Shown here one piece after another: positions 52,982-61,674 of a stretch of 64,000 bases of DNA. The stretch is from assembly GCF_014196795.1 (NCBI RefSeq), contig NZ_JACIEJ010000002.1, positions 248,001 through 312,000 on the forward strand, written 5' to 3'. The notes beneath the pieces were generated by a model, which ran no database searches, had not been told where the DNA came from, and was given only the letters and a program-made list of their open reading frames with translations. Position numbers and translations under genes: made by a program. The stretch's first letter is position 1; each line of letters opens with the position of its first letter. This DNA comes from Sagittula marina (GTDB lineage Bacteria; Pseudomonadota; Alphaproteobacteria; Rhodobacterales; Rhodobacteraceae).

Positions 52982-54729
52982 CATCCTCCGACACAAACGC
53001 AAAATACTTGTTCATGTGGCTGTGGCGACGTTACCTGCGGCGCTACACCGGCCTGTTGCTGATTGCCCTGGCTTTCATGGCGCTGGAAAGCGGGATGACC
53101 GCCGGCTTCTCGGTGATGATGGAGCCGCTGTTCGACAAGGCCTTCACCTCTTCGAATCGCAGCATTCTGGTCACCGTGGGCGTGGTGGTTCTGGTGCTCT
53201 TTGTGGCCCGGGGACTGGCCAGCGCGGTGCACAAGGTGATCCTGACGCGCGCCGCCCAGCTGTCCATGGCCGATATCCGGCAGGACATGCTCAACCACCT
53301 GATGACGCTGGAAATCGGCTATCACGCGGACAAGGGGCCCGGCCAGCTGATCCAGCGGGTCGAGGGTGACGTCGGCGCCATCGCCAAGGTCTGGAGCACG
53401 CTTGTCACCGGCGCCGGTCGGGATGCGCTCACCTTCGTGGCGCTTCTGGGCGTGGCCTTCTGGACCGACTGGAAGTGGACGCTTGTGGCGCTGATCGGCC
53501 TGCCGCTGATGATCGCGCCGACCGCGATGCTGCAACGCTACGTGCGACAAAATGCGCGCAAGGTCCGCGACATCGCCGCCGACCAGTCCACGCGGCTGAA
53601 CGAGGTCTTTCACGGCATCACCGCGATCAAGCTCAACCAGCTGGAACGCCACCAGTCCCGCAGGTATCGCGTCCTTGCACGCGACCGCGTGCGCGGCGAA
53701 ACCCGCTCCGCCGCAGGCTCCGCGCTCCTGCCCTCGCTGGTGGACATCATGTCCGGCCTCGGGTTTTTCGGCATCCTCTATTTCGCCGGAACGGAAATTC
53801 AGGACGGCAGCAAGACGCTCGGCGAATTCATGACCTTCTTCACCGCCATCGGCATGATGTTCGAACCGCTCCGGCGGCTCGGCGCGGTCAGTGGCGCGTG
53901 GCAGGTGGCCGCCGCCAGCATCGAGCGCATCATCGAAATCATGCACACCGAACCGGTGCTGGTCAGCCCGTCCAACCCACAGCCGCGCCCGGACGGCGTG
54001 CCAAGCGTGGTGTTGGACAACGTGTGCCTGACCTACGGCGACACCCCCGTGCTGCGCGGCCTGAGCTTCACGGCAGAAGCGGGCAAGACGACGGCGCTGG
54101 TCGGGGCCTCCGGCGCGGGCAAGTCAACGGTGTTCCACCTGCTGTCACGTCTTGTGGACCCGCAGACCGGCTCCGTCACCATCGGCGGGACCGAGGTCTC
54201 CGCCATGGGCCTGAAGGACCTGCGCGGCATGATCTCCATCGTCAGCCAGGAGGCCCTGCTGTTCGACGAGCCGCTGCGCGACAACATCGTTTTGGACCGC
54301 ACCGTCGATGAGCCCGCCTTGACCCGCGCGCTTGAAGCCGCCCATGTGCAGGACTTCGTGCCCCGGCTGGAACGTGGCCTCGACACACGCGTCGGCCCGC
54401 GAGGGTCGAACCTCTCCGGGGGCCAGCGTCAGCGCGTGGCCATCGCCCGCGCCGTGCTGCGCGACACGCCGGTCCTGTTGCTGGACGAGGCGACAAGCGC
54501 GCTCGACACCCAATCCGAAGCCGTCGTGCAAAAGGCGTTGGAGCAGTTGGCAGAGGGGCGCACCACGCTGGTCATCGCCCACCGCCTGTCCACCGTGCGC
54601 AACGCCGACAAGATCGTCGTGATGGACGCGGGCCAGGTGGTCGAACAAGGCACACATGATACGCTGTTGGCCAAGGGCGGCACCTATGCGGCGCTTTACA
54701 ACATGCAGTTCGGCGCCGAAGCCGACTAA
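52978..54729 (+). CDS. MsbA-like ABC exporter (fused permease-ATPase)
   Basis: A 583-aa half-transporter acting as a homodimer: about six membrane helices (residues 20-310) and a C-terminal ATPase with Walker A GASGAGKST near residue 380, signature LSGGQRQRVAIARA near residue 480, and Walker B VLLLDEATSALD. It resembles lipid A/phospholipid flippases such as MsbA. The start is GTG at 52978, overlapping the phosphatase gene. It converges with the glycosyltransferase gene, sharing four bases at their ends. Confidence 0.93.
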   Translation: MTSSDTNAKYLFMWLWRRYLRRYTGLLLIALAFMALESGMTAGFSVMMEPLFDKAFTSSNRSILVTVGVVVLVLFVARGLASAVHKVILTRAAQLSMADIRQDMLNHLMTLEIGYHADKGPGQLIQRVEGDVGAIAKVWSTLVTGAGRDALTFVALLGVAFWTDWKWTLVALIGLPLMIAPTAMLQRYVRQNARKVRDIAADQSTRLNEVFHGITAIKLNQLERHQSRRYRVLARDRVRGETRSAAGSALLPSLVDIMSGLGFFGILYFAGTEIQDGSKTLGEFMTFFTAIGMMFEPLRRLGAVSGAWQVAAASIERIIEIMHTEPVLVSPSNPQPRPDGVPSVVLDNVCLTYGDTPVLRGLSFTAEAGKTTALVGASGAGKSTVFHLLSRLVDPQTGSVTIGGTEVSAMGLKDLRGMISIVSQEALLFDEPLRDNIVLDRTVDEPALTRALEAAHVQDFVPRLERGLDTRVGPRGSNLSGGQRQRVAIARAVLRDTPVLLLDEATSALDTQSEAVVQKALEQLAEGRTTLVIAHRLSTVRNADKIVVMDAGQVVEQGTHDTLLAKGGTYAALYNMQFGAEAD

Positions 54730-55424
54730 CGCCGGTAGCTGCGCGCCAGCGCCTCGGGGTCGGCCCCGCTCAGGTAGCGCACCAACGTCATCAGGTTCCG
54801 CCCGCCACGCCGCAGCCAGCCCTGCCGGCGGTACTTCTCGGCGGAGGTCTCTGCCACGCCCTCGACCGGGTCGAGCCGCCCTTTCAAAGCACGCGCCAGG
54901 GCCACGTCCTCCATCAGCGGAATGTCCGGATAGCCGCCGACGGCGTCATACAGCGCGCGAGAGATCAGCAGCCCCTGATCGCCATAGGGCAAGCCAAAGA
55001 CCCGCGACCGCAGGTTGGCCCAAGCCGCCACCAGCCGCGCGGGCGCCCCGCCACCCTCAAAGCTTAACAAAAAGTAACCCGCTGAGTCCGCTTGCAGATT
55101 CGCGTTGTCAGCTGACAATTTCCGCACCACCGCCTCGCTCCAGCCGGCCAACAGCACCGTGTCCGCATGGAGCACCAGCAGCCAGTCGCCCTGCGCCGCA
55201 TCGCAGCCCCGCCTCAACTGTCCCCCACGGGAGGCCGGCCCGCTGACCACCTCGGCACCGGCCGCCTCGGCCACCCGCACCGTGGCGTCCGTCGATCCCC
55301 CGTCAGAGACCACCAGCTCCCGGATCAGCCCGGCGTTCAGCCCCTCTCCCAGGGCCATCAGGCAGCGCGGCAAACACGCCTGAGCATTCAGCGTCGGGAT
55401 CACGACAGAGATAGGTGCGCGCAT
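54726..55424 (-). CDS. family 2 glycosyltransferase
   Basis: A 232-aa GT-A-type transferase with ISVVIPTLNAQACLPRCL at the N-terminus, ELVVSDGGSTDAT near residue 38, the metal-binding LVLHADTVL (DxD-like) near residue 88, and a C-terminal hydrophobic/basic tail. It resembles the short enzymes placed in a TIGR04283-like family. The sugar donor and acceptor are unknown. It lies convergent with the ABC exporter gene, so a shared envelope role is possible but not shown. Confidence 0.88.
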   Translation of the reverse strand: MRAPISVVIPTLNAQACLPRCLMALGEGLNAGLIRELVVSDGGSTDATVRVAEAAGAEVVSGPASRGGQLRRGCDAAQGDWLLVLHADTVLLAGWSEAVVRKLSADNANLQADSAGYFLLSFEGGGAPARLVAAWANLRSRVFGLPYGDQGLLISRALYDAVGGYPDIPLMEDVALARALKGRLDPVEGVAETSAEKYRRQGWLRRGGRNLMTLVRYLSGADPEALARSYRR

Positions 55425-55516
55425 TCTGCCCTTCCTGTGCCACAGCGGGCATCACGGTCCCTGTCATCCAAGGGAGGTAAGGCCTATATGTCACCCGAAG
55501 GACAAAGGGGAAAGAC

Positions 55517-56254
55517 ATGGCAGATAGCGCGCGCAAGGTATTGAGGGTCAGCGGACCGGAGGCCCGTCCGTTCCTGCAAGGTCTGGTGACCAACGATGTG
55601 GACCGGCTGGACACCGGTGCGGTCTATGCGGCGATGCTGACGCCGCAGGGCAAACTGCGCTGCGACTTCTTCCTGCTGCCCGATGGCGACGACGTTCTGA
55701 TCGACGTGGCGGCAGAGGCCGCGCCCGCCCTGCTCCAGATCCTGACCATGTACAAGCTGCGCTCCGACGTGACCGTCGCAGAGACGGACCTGACCGTCAC
55801 CCGTGGCCTTGGTGAGCCTCCGGAGGGCGCCTTTGCCGATCCGCGCGACCCGTCGATGGGCTGGCGCGGCTATCACGGCCAACCCGGCGAAGACGTCGAT
55901 TGGGACGCGCTGCGTGTCGCCGCGCTGGTCCCGGAGCAGGGCGTGGAACTGACACCGGACACCTTCATCCTCGAAGCCGGGTTCGAGCGTCTCAACGGCG
56001 TCGACTTCAAGAAGGGCTGCTATGTCGGTCAGGAGATCTGCGCCCGCATGAAGCACAAGACCGAGCTGCGCAAAGGCCTCGCCCGCGTGACGGTCGATGG
56101 CGCAGCCCCGGTCGGGACAGAGATCGTCGCAGGCGGCAAGGTCGTCGGCACCCTGTTCACCCAAGCTGGTGGCGAGGGCATTGCCTATCTGCGCTTTGAC
56201 CGCGCCTCGGACGATATGCAGGCCGGGGAGGCCCGCGTCAGCTATCCTGCATGA
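55517..56254 (+). CDS. ygfZ: tRNA-modifying/folate-binding protein YgfZ
   Basis: Folate-dependent protein supporting iron-sulfur cluster enzymes and some tRNA thiolation (COG0354). The 245-aa product has LQGLVTNDVDRL near residue 20, TPQGKLRCDFFL near residue 40, and the family signature KGCYVGQEICARM near residue 165. It is followed by a fructosamine-kinase-family gene with a 4-base overlap (ATGA), showing coupling. Confidence 0.94.
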   Translation: MADSARKVLRVSGPEARPFLQGLVTNDVDRLDTGAVYAAMLTPQGKLRCDFFLLPDGDDVLIDVAAEAAPALLQILTMYKLRSDVTVAETDLTVTRGLGEPPEGAFADPRDPSMGWRGYHGQPGEDVDWDALRVAALVPEQGVELTPDTFILEAGFERLNGVDFKKGCYVGQEICARMKHKTELRKGLARVTVDGAAPVGTEIVAGGKVVGTLFTQAGGEGIAYLRFDRASDDMQAGEARVSYPA

Positions 56255-57042
56255 AGGCCCGCATCGCCAGCGCGTTGGGCGCGGAGGTCACCGACCTCCG
56301 CCCGCTGCACGGTGGTGACCTGTCCGAGGTCGTGCAGGCCACGCTGTCGGATGGACGCCGCGTGGTTGCCAAGCTCGGCACACATGTTGCGGTCGAGGCG
56401 CGGATGCTACGGGCCATCGCCCGGACCGGGGCCAACACGCCGAAGGTCCTGCACAACTCCGACGATCTTCTGCTTCTCGAACACCTGCCAGAGGCGCGGC
56501 CCTCCCCCGCAGGATGGCAGGTCTTGGGCACCACCCTGCGACAGTTGCACAGCGCGCCTGCGCAGACCCCCGGCTGGATGGAGGACTATGCCTTTGGCGC
56601 GCTCACCATCGACAACCAGCCGCGCCGGGATTGGCCGACCTTCTGGGATCAGGCGCGGCTGAGACCGTTCCTCCCCAGCCTGCCAAAGCACACAGCCAAC
56701 CGCCTGAGCGCGCTGCTGCCCACCCTGCCCGACCGCCTGAACAACGCCCCACTGGCGCTGCTGCATGGCGACCTCTGGACCGGCAACGCGCTGTTCACCG
56801 CAGACAGCGCCTACCTGATCGACCCAGCCAGCTATCACGGCGACCCCGAGGTCGACCTTGCCATGCTGCATGTCTTTGGCACGCCGCCTGACGCCTTCTG
56901 GCAGGGCTATGGGACCCCGCGTGAGGGATGGCGTGCGAGGCGCTCCATCTATCAGCTTTACCCCGCCCTCGTACATCACAGGCTGTTTGGCGCGGGCTAC
57001 CTTGGGTTGGTGGAGCAACTGCTGGACGAGGCCTTCGCATAG
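56251..57042 (+). CDS. fructosamine kinase family protein
   Basis: A 263-aa aminoglycoside-phosphotransferase-fold kinase with ATP-site region VVAKLGTHVAVEARML near residue 38, catalytic LLHGDLWTGNALF near residue 170, and YLIDPASYHGDPEVDLAML near residue 187. The family phosphorylates ketosamines on glycated proteins for removal. Its start overlaps the ygfZ stop. The 3' end overlaps the convergent GNAT gene by 46 bases. Confidence 0.92.
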   Translation: MKARIASALGAEVTDLRPLHGGDLSEVVQATLSDGRRVVAKLGTHVAVEARMLRAIARTGANTPKVLHNSDDLLLLEHLPEARPSPAGWQVLGTTLRQLHSAPAQTPGWMEDYAFGALTIDNQPRRDWPTFWDQARLRPFLPSLPKHTANRLSALLPTLPDRLNNAPLALLHGDLWTGNALFTADSAYLIDPASYHGDPEVDLAMLHVFGTPPDAFWQGYGTPREGWRARRSIYQLYPALVHHRLFGAGYLGLVEQLLDEAFA

Positions 57043-57485
57043 GCCAGCACCGTGGCTTCTGCCCCGTGGCGCTGCATCAGCGCGCGGGAGGCCGTGTTGA
57101 AGGCATGGACCCTGACCGTCCAGCCATCGAAGTGGCCTGCGATTTCCGCCTCGAATCGGGCGATCAATCGCGATGCCAGCCCACGACGTCGCCAGATCGG
57201 CTCCACATAAATGTGGTCAAGCAGCGCCTGCCGCCGGGGATGCTCCATCACGGGGGCCCCCGCCGGGACAGGCTGCCATTTGAGGTAGCCCCGGGCCACG
57301 CCTTCGGTCCGGTAGATCAGGAAGCGCGCGCCGTCCGCCTGCGCGCTTTGCAAAAGCGCCAGCAGGTCCGCGTCACACGCCCTGTCGTGAAAGCGATCAG
57401 GTGCATGATCCGCGTGATACGCGTTCAGCGCGCGCATCAGCGACACAAGATCCGGCAGGTCCGAAGTCTCGGCAGTGGTGATCAT
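56997..57485 (-). CDS. GNAT N-acetyltransferase
   Basis: A 162-aa acetyltransferase with the acetyl-CoA loop VEPIWRRRGLASRLIARFE near residue 105 and a C-terminal HAFNTASRALMQRHGAEATV segment. The start at 57485 is just downstream (minus strand) of an efp terminator whose 3' arm contains GGAGG with 8 bases to the ATG. The longer in-frame start at 57530 would place the hairpin inside the coding region. The substrate is unknown. It overlaps the convergent kinase gene by 46 bases. Confidence 0.85.
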   Translation of the reverse strand: MITTAETSDLPDLVSLMRALNAYHADHAPDRFHDRACDADLLALLQSAQADGARFLIYRTEGVARGYLKWQPVPAGAPVMEHPRRQALLDHIYVEPIWRRRGLASRLIARFEAEIAGHFDGWTVRVHAFNTASRALMQRHGAEATVLAYAKASSSSCSTNPR

Positions 57486-57486
57486 G

Positions 57487-57523
57487 AAAAAGGCCTCCTG
57501 GCTGAGGTGCCGGAGGCCTTTTT
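57487..57523 (-). terminator. terminator after efp, overlapping GNAT ribosome site
   Basis: AAAAAGGCCTCC and GGAGGCCTTTTT form a perfect 12-bp stem with a 13-nt loop. On the minus strand the 3' arm GGAGG is also placed 8 bases from the GNAT ATG, so transcription end and ribosome site coincide. It may be a bidirectional terminator. Confidence 0.85.
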
Positions 57524-57576
57524 GCTTCATGTATCGCCCCCGGCGGTTGCACGGGGAACGAAGTTGGCCGTACGCG

Positions 57577-58140
57577 TTATGCGCGCTCGGAATACTCCAT
57601 GGTTTCGGTGTTCACGACGATCTTCTCGCCCTGTCCGACGAAGGGCGGCACAGTGACGCGCACACCGTTATCAAGTGTCGCAGGCTTGAAGCTGTTCGCG
57701 GCTGTCTGACCTTTGACGACCGGCTCGGTCTCGGCGATCTCGCAGATCACTTTTTGCGGCAGCGTGGCATTCAGCGCCTCTTCGTCGTGGAATTCCACGA
57801 CGATGGTCATACCGTCCTGCAGGAACGGACGCCGATCCCCGAGGATCTCCGCGTCCAGTTCGACCTGGTTGTAGGTTTCGGTGTCCATGAAGGTCAGGCG
57901 ACCGTCGGCTTCGAAAAGGAACTGCATGTCCTTTTGTTCAAGGCGCACACGCTCGACTTTGTCCGCTGAGCGAAACCGTTCGTTAAGCTTTGAGCCGTTA
58001 CGAAGGTTTTTCATCTCGACCTGAGCAAAGGCGCCGCCCTTGCCGGGCTTCACGTGATCGACCTTGACCGCGGCCCAAAGATGGCCGTCGTGCTCCAGAA
58101 CGTTTCCGGGACGGATCTCGTTTCCGTTGATCTTGGGCAT
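57577..58140 (-). CDS. efp: elongation factor P
   Basis: Relieves ribosome stalling at polyproline. The 187-aa product has the N-terminal KOW-like domain with [19 protein letters not shown] and the modifiable-Lys loop [11 protein letters not shown] near residue 34 (PGKGG). S1-like OB domains follow, with the C-terminal signature [18 protein letters not shown]. The length is normal. It is the first gene before the terminator and diverges from the DUF6280-like gene. Confidence 0.97.
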   Translation of the reverse strand: MPKINGNEIRPGNVLEHDGHLWAAVKVDHVKPGKGGAFAQVEMKNLRNGSKLNERFRSADKVERVRLEQKDMQFLFEADGRLTFMDTETYNQVELDAEILGDRRPFLQDGMTIVVEFHDEEALNATLPQKVICEIAETEPVVKGQTAANSFKPATLDNGVRVTVPPFVGQGEKIVVNTETMEYSERA

Positions 58141-58357
58141 TATGACGTTTCCGTGGCAAAAGGTTGATGGAACTTAGACCGGTCCTATATCTCGCGCATG
58201 TCCTACTGGCAAGACAACGATATCTCGTGTGCAGCTGTATGGAGGTATGCGCCAAACACAAGGGTGCTATGCTTTCGTGGGGTATCCGAATCGAATGAGA
58301 GGTGCCATAACGCGCTCTACGCCGGAAAAGACAAGAGCAATAATTAAAGGTCGCAAC

Positions 58358-58681
58358 ATGAAAGATTTCGTTGACGGTACCGCATTCAACGCTGAGCAAG
58401 GCAACCGCGCGCGCAAGCTTTTTGCCGCCGTGGTTTTGGCTGCTCTCGATGATGCGATCGCCGATGACAAGAAGTATGGGAACGGCCCTGAGCAGATCGC
58501 CCGCTGGGCGCGCTCTCGTGATGGCCGTGAAGTTCTGTCCTGTGCAGGCATTGACCCGAACGAACGTGTCGTTTCGGGCCTGATGGAGTTCGTCTCCAAG
58601 GGTGTCCGCACCTCCGTCGCGCTGTCGCGCGAAGAAAGCGAACGTCGCAACGCTGCGGCACAACAGGCGGAAGCCGCCTGA
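58358..58681 (+). CDS. DUF6280-like small protein, conserved in Rhodobacterales
   Basis: A 107-aa soluble protein with no signal peptide or membrane segment: helical Ala-rich N-terminus (FNAEQGNRARKLFAAVVLAALDDA) and a charged middle (DDKKYGNGPEQIARWARS). I recall such proteins under DUF6280, function unknown; the DUF assignment is from memory. The start at 58358 follows AAAGGTCGCAAC; longer starts upstream are rejected. A terminator follows at 58713. Confidence 0.85.
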   Translation: MKDFVDGTAFNAEQGNRARKLFAAVVLAALDDAIADDKKYGNGPEQIARWARSRDGREVLSCAGIDPNERVVSGLMEFVSKGVRTSVALSREESERRNAAAQQAEAA

Positions 58682-58712
58682 TCCTACCGGCATACGGACC
58701 CAACTTGAGAAG

Positions 58713-58737
58713 ACCCGCTCGTCAAGAGCGGGTTTTT
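58713..58737 (+). terminator. terminator after DUF6280-like gene
   Basis: ACCCGCTC (58713-58720) pairs with GAGCGGGT (58726-58733), loop GTCAA, followed by TTTTCTTT. Confidence 0.85.
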
Positions 58738-58774
58738 CTTTGTCCGGCGATTGGCAAGGCAAGCGCTGGCCAGC

Positions 58775-58801
58775 AAAAAGCCCGCTCGAGAGCGGGCTTT
58801 T
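58775..58801 (-). terminator. terminator for the PopZ-like gene
   Basis: AAAAGCCCGCTC and GAGCGGGCTTTT form a perfect 12-bp stem (small loop), with T-runs on both sides. It is placed 24 bases beyond the stop of the minus-strand gene. Its core matches the core of the preceding terminator. Confidence 0.8.
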
Positions 58802-58824
58802 GCGATCTGTCAGCGGTGCATAGG

Positions 58825-60153
58825 TCAGTCGAAATCCTGCGTCATCATCACGCGGTGGATTTCGCGGCGCACCAGCTTGCGCACATTGCGTGTGATACGC
58901 TCCCCCAGAACGCCCTGAAGCTCTTGGCGTACAATGTCTGACACCATCTCTCGCAACATGGCCTCGTCCAGAATGGGGGCGTTCCGGTCCTGTTCATCCG
59001 ACAGGTCCCGGCTGTAAGCCTGCTGGGTGGAGATATCAGCCTCAGGCTCCGACTGCGGCAATGCGCCTGTGGGACCGGCGGTGTGATCTTCCCATTCGAT
59101 GACACGCGGCTCAGCGGTCGCACGACGTCGAAAGACAGGGCGTACTGTGTCACTGTCCTCTGGTTTGGACGCCTCCGCGGCAGGCTCTTGAGAGGCGGTC
59201 AACCGCTTTGCCAGATCGTTTTGCGGTTCGGGAGCAGTGGCGATTTCGTCGGCCAGACTTGGCGCGGAGGCGGTCAACGCGTCGTCCTCTTCGGGCATCT
59301 CAGACGCAGAATCGTGCGAGTTGTCGTCCATCAGGTCCGTTTCATGACCCTCTGCGGTGTCGGCGATGACCTCAGGCGTCTCAGAGGCTAGGCTATCGCT
59401 GCCCTGTGCGACAGGCTCTTCTGCATCGCCCCGACCGGTGTCGTCCATGATTTGGGCGAGCTGTTTGTCCCTGCCCCGGACCAGCGCCTCGAGCGCGGAA
59501 ATCTTACGCTCCAGCTCAGTATCGGGTTCTGCGGTCTCTGGCCCGGCTGCGTCATCATCGAAGGCCGCGAGCGCGGCGGTCAGGTCAAGTTCGTCATCGG
59601 CAGAGGATTCGTCATCGAAGACGCCATCAGGCGCGCTCTCTTCTGACAACTCGGCGGAATGCTCATCGGTCTCCGCCTTGAGCTGCGAGAGCACTGACTG
59701 CAAATCGGTGACCTCGGCGCCATGCTCGGGAGGGTTTGCGTCGTGCCGCTTTGACGACACAGGGCTGGAGAGGTGCAGGATATCGTCGCCTGCTGGCGCA
59801 TCATCCGCGCCGTCAGACCGGTCTTCCGCCTCATCATCCGTGGCCAGTGCACGCGTCACTTCCTCCTCCACAAGCTGCGTAAGCAGGGAGGGTTTCGGAG
59901 ACGTCTCGGACGCCACGGATGGCTTCGGAGGGGCGGGATTCGTCAGCAGCACCGGCCCGGTTTTGGCGGCGGGTCGTGCCTCCGGGTCCGGGTCCTTCAC
60001 TCGCAACGCGGGCGTCAGAACCAAGCGGTCAACCCGCTTGGCCTCTCGCCGTGCCACAGGCGCATTCGGGCGGGGCGGAGAATCTTCGGACACAAGCCTC
60101 CGGATCGAAGACAGAATATCCTCTATTTCCACATTCGTGACGGAGTTTGACAT
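58825..60153 (-). CDS. acidic PopZ/DUF2497-like protein
   Basis: A 442-aa protein with a long, very acidic, disordered-looking middle (residues ~60-390) between two conserved ends. The N-terminal helix is VEIEDILSSIRRLVSED and the C-terminal helices are LREMVSDIVRQELQGVLGER and RNVRKLVRREIHRVM. This layout matches DUF2497/PopZ pole-organising proteins of alphaproteobacteria, which form polar condensates and tether replication origins. The family call is from architecture; function here is inferred. It is downstream of tolC on the same strand. Confidence 0.7.
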   Translation of the reverse strand: MSNSVTNVEIEDILSSIRRLVSEDSPPRPNAPVARREAKRVDRLVLTPALRVKDPDPEARPAAKTGPVLLTNPAPPKPSVASETSPKPSLLTQLVEEEVTRALATDDEAEDRSDGADDAPAGDDILHLSSPVSSKRHDANPPEHGAEVTDLQSVLSQLKAETDEHSAELSEESAPDGVFDDESSADDELDLTAALAAFDDDAAGPETAEPDTELERKISALEALVRGRDKQLAQIMDDTGRGDAEEPVAQGSDSLASETPEVIADTAEGHETDLMDDNSHDSASEMPEEDDALTASAPSLADEIATAPEPQNDLAKRLTASQEPAAEASKPEDSDTVRPVFRRRATAEPRVIEWEDHTAGPTGALPQSEPEADISTQQAYSRDLSDEQDRNAPILDEAMLREMVSDIVRQELQGVLGERITRNVRKLVRREIHRVMMTQDFD

Positions 60154-60224
60154 TGTTTTTCCACTCTGGCCTCGCCTCGAAGTTTACCCCCTCGATGAGA
60201 GTCGCACAACAGACACGAAAAAAG

Positions 60225-61637
60225 TTAGTCTTTTCCGAGAGCCCGGAGGACGCGGTCCAATTCCTTGCCCTGCTTGCTTTGCGAAACGGGTGCATTGCGC
60301 ACCATGTTGTAATATTGCGACGGGTCGAACTGCGGGACCGCCAGTTGCAGCGCCTCCGGCGTCATCAGACCAATCGCCGACAAGACAGAGTATGCGGCCT
60401 GAAACTCAGAGATCTCCGCAGAGATCAAGCTGGCACGGGCATCGAGCAATTCCTGCTCGGCGTCCAGCACGTCCAGCGTCGTCCGAGCGCCAAGCGCGGC
60501 CTCTTCCCGAACCCCTTGGAACGCGACACGCGCGGCGCGCACCTGTTCCTGAAATGAGGTCTTGTTGGCTTGCGCCACACGCAGATCGGAATAGGCCTGA
60601 CCGACGTTCTGTTCAATCGTCAGGTAGACGACATGCAGCTGCGCGCGTGACGCATCGCGATTGGCCATCGCCTGACGCACCAGGGAGCTCAGCTCACCGC
60701 CCTGGTAGATCGGACCGGAGGCGCCCAAGGACACGGACCCTCCCTGATTGAAGCTGCGGTTGTTGAAGGATTCGGTCAGCCCGTAGCTGCCGGTCACGGA
60801 GACCGTCGGCTTCATTGCGCCCTTTGCAATCAGGATGCGCAGCTCGGAGGCGGCAACTTGATGCTGTGCGGAAATGATTTCCGGGTGACGGCGCACGGCC
60901 TGGGACTTTGCCTCCGCGACGGAACCGGGGATCTTCGGCAGGCGTGTCGGCTGGACCAGCTGGCCCGGATCGCGTCCCACGAAACGGTGGAATTGTTCGC
61001 CCGCGGTGATCAGTGCCCCCTCTGCAGCGGCGAGCGCGGCGACGGCGGCCGCCAGGCGCGCCTCTGCCAGGGCCACGTCGGTGCGGGTCACTTCGCCGAC
61101 CTCGAAACGGTCCCGGGCGGCGCGTACTTCCTGACGGATGACGCGCACGTTGTTCTGACGCAGGTTGAGCGACTCAGTCGCTTCGCGGATCGCGAGGAAG
61201 GAAAACGTCGCGTTCAACAGCAATGTCTGTTCGGCAGACAAAAGCGTGGCACGTGTGGCCAGAACGGATTCTTTCGCCAGATCCACGCCAAGCCGCAACT
61301 GACCGCCGGCGTAGAGCACCAGCTGAACAGACAATTCGATGGAAGATGTCAGAGTGCTCGTGCGCTCGATGGCGACATCCGGCACGCCGCTCACACCGTA
61401 ATTGCGATTGATGCCGCCGGACCATTTCAGCGCCGGGCGCATCGCGGCCAGAGCTTGTGCCACACCTTCGTCTGCCGCCCGCAACAAGGCGCGGTTCTGC
61501 TCGATCGCGCCGCTGTTCACATATGCGTCGCTCAAGGTTTCGGCCAGCGTCTCACCCAACGCGGTGGTCGCCATGCTCATTGCGAGAACGGCGGCTGCAA
61601 CCCGCCTGACGCCTCCCGTGCGAAGTCTACCCAGCAT
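60225..61637 (-). CDS. tolC: TolC-family outer-membrane channel
   Basis: A 470-aa outer-membrane trimer protein serving as exit duct for type I secretion and efflux systems. It has a signal peptide (ending TTALGET), two OEP repeats, the LVLYAGGQLRLG segment near residue 108, and GARTTLDVLDAEQELLDAR near residue 380. The start at 61637 follows AAGGGGGCAGTG; an in-frame ATG upstream is rejected. It lies 37 bases after the methyltransferase gene, likely co-transcribed. Confidence 0.93.
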   Translation of the reverse strand: MLGRLRTGGVRRVAAAVLAMSMATTALGETLAETLSDAYVNSGAIEQNRALLRAADEGVAQALAAMRPALKWSGGINRNYGVSGVPDVAIERTSTLTSSIELSVQLVLYAGGQLRLGVDLAKESVLATRATLLSAEQTLLLNATFSFLAIREATESLNLRQNNVRVIRQEVRAARDRFEVGEVTRTDVALAEARLAAAVAALAAAEGALITAGEQFHRFVGRDPGQLVQPTRLPKIPGSVAEAKSQAVRRHPEIISAQHQVAASELRILIAKGAMKPTVSVTGSYGLTESFNNRSFNQGGSVSLGASGPIYQGGELSSLVRQAMANRDASRAQLHVVYLTIEQNVGQAYSDLRVAQANKTSFQEQVRAARVAFQGVREEAALGARTTLDVLDAEQELLDARASLISAEISEFQAAYSVLSAIGLMTPEALQLAVPQFDPSQYYNMVRNAPVSQSKQGKELDRVLRALGKD

Positions 61638-61674
61638 CACTGCCCCCTTGGTCCGGTCTGTGCCGGCCTTGCTA

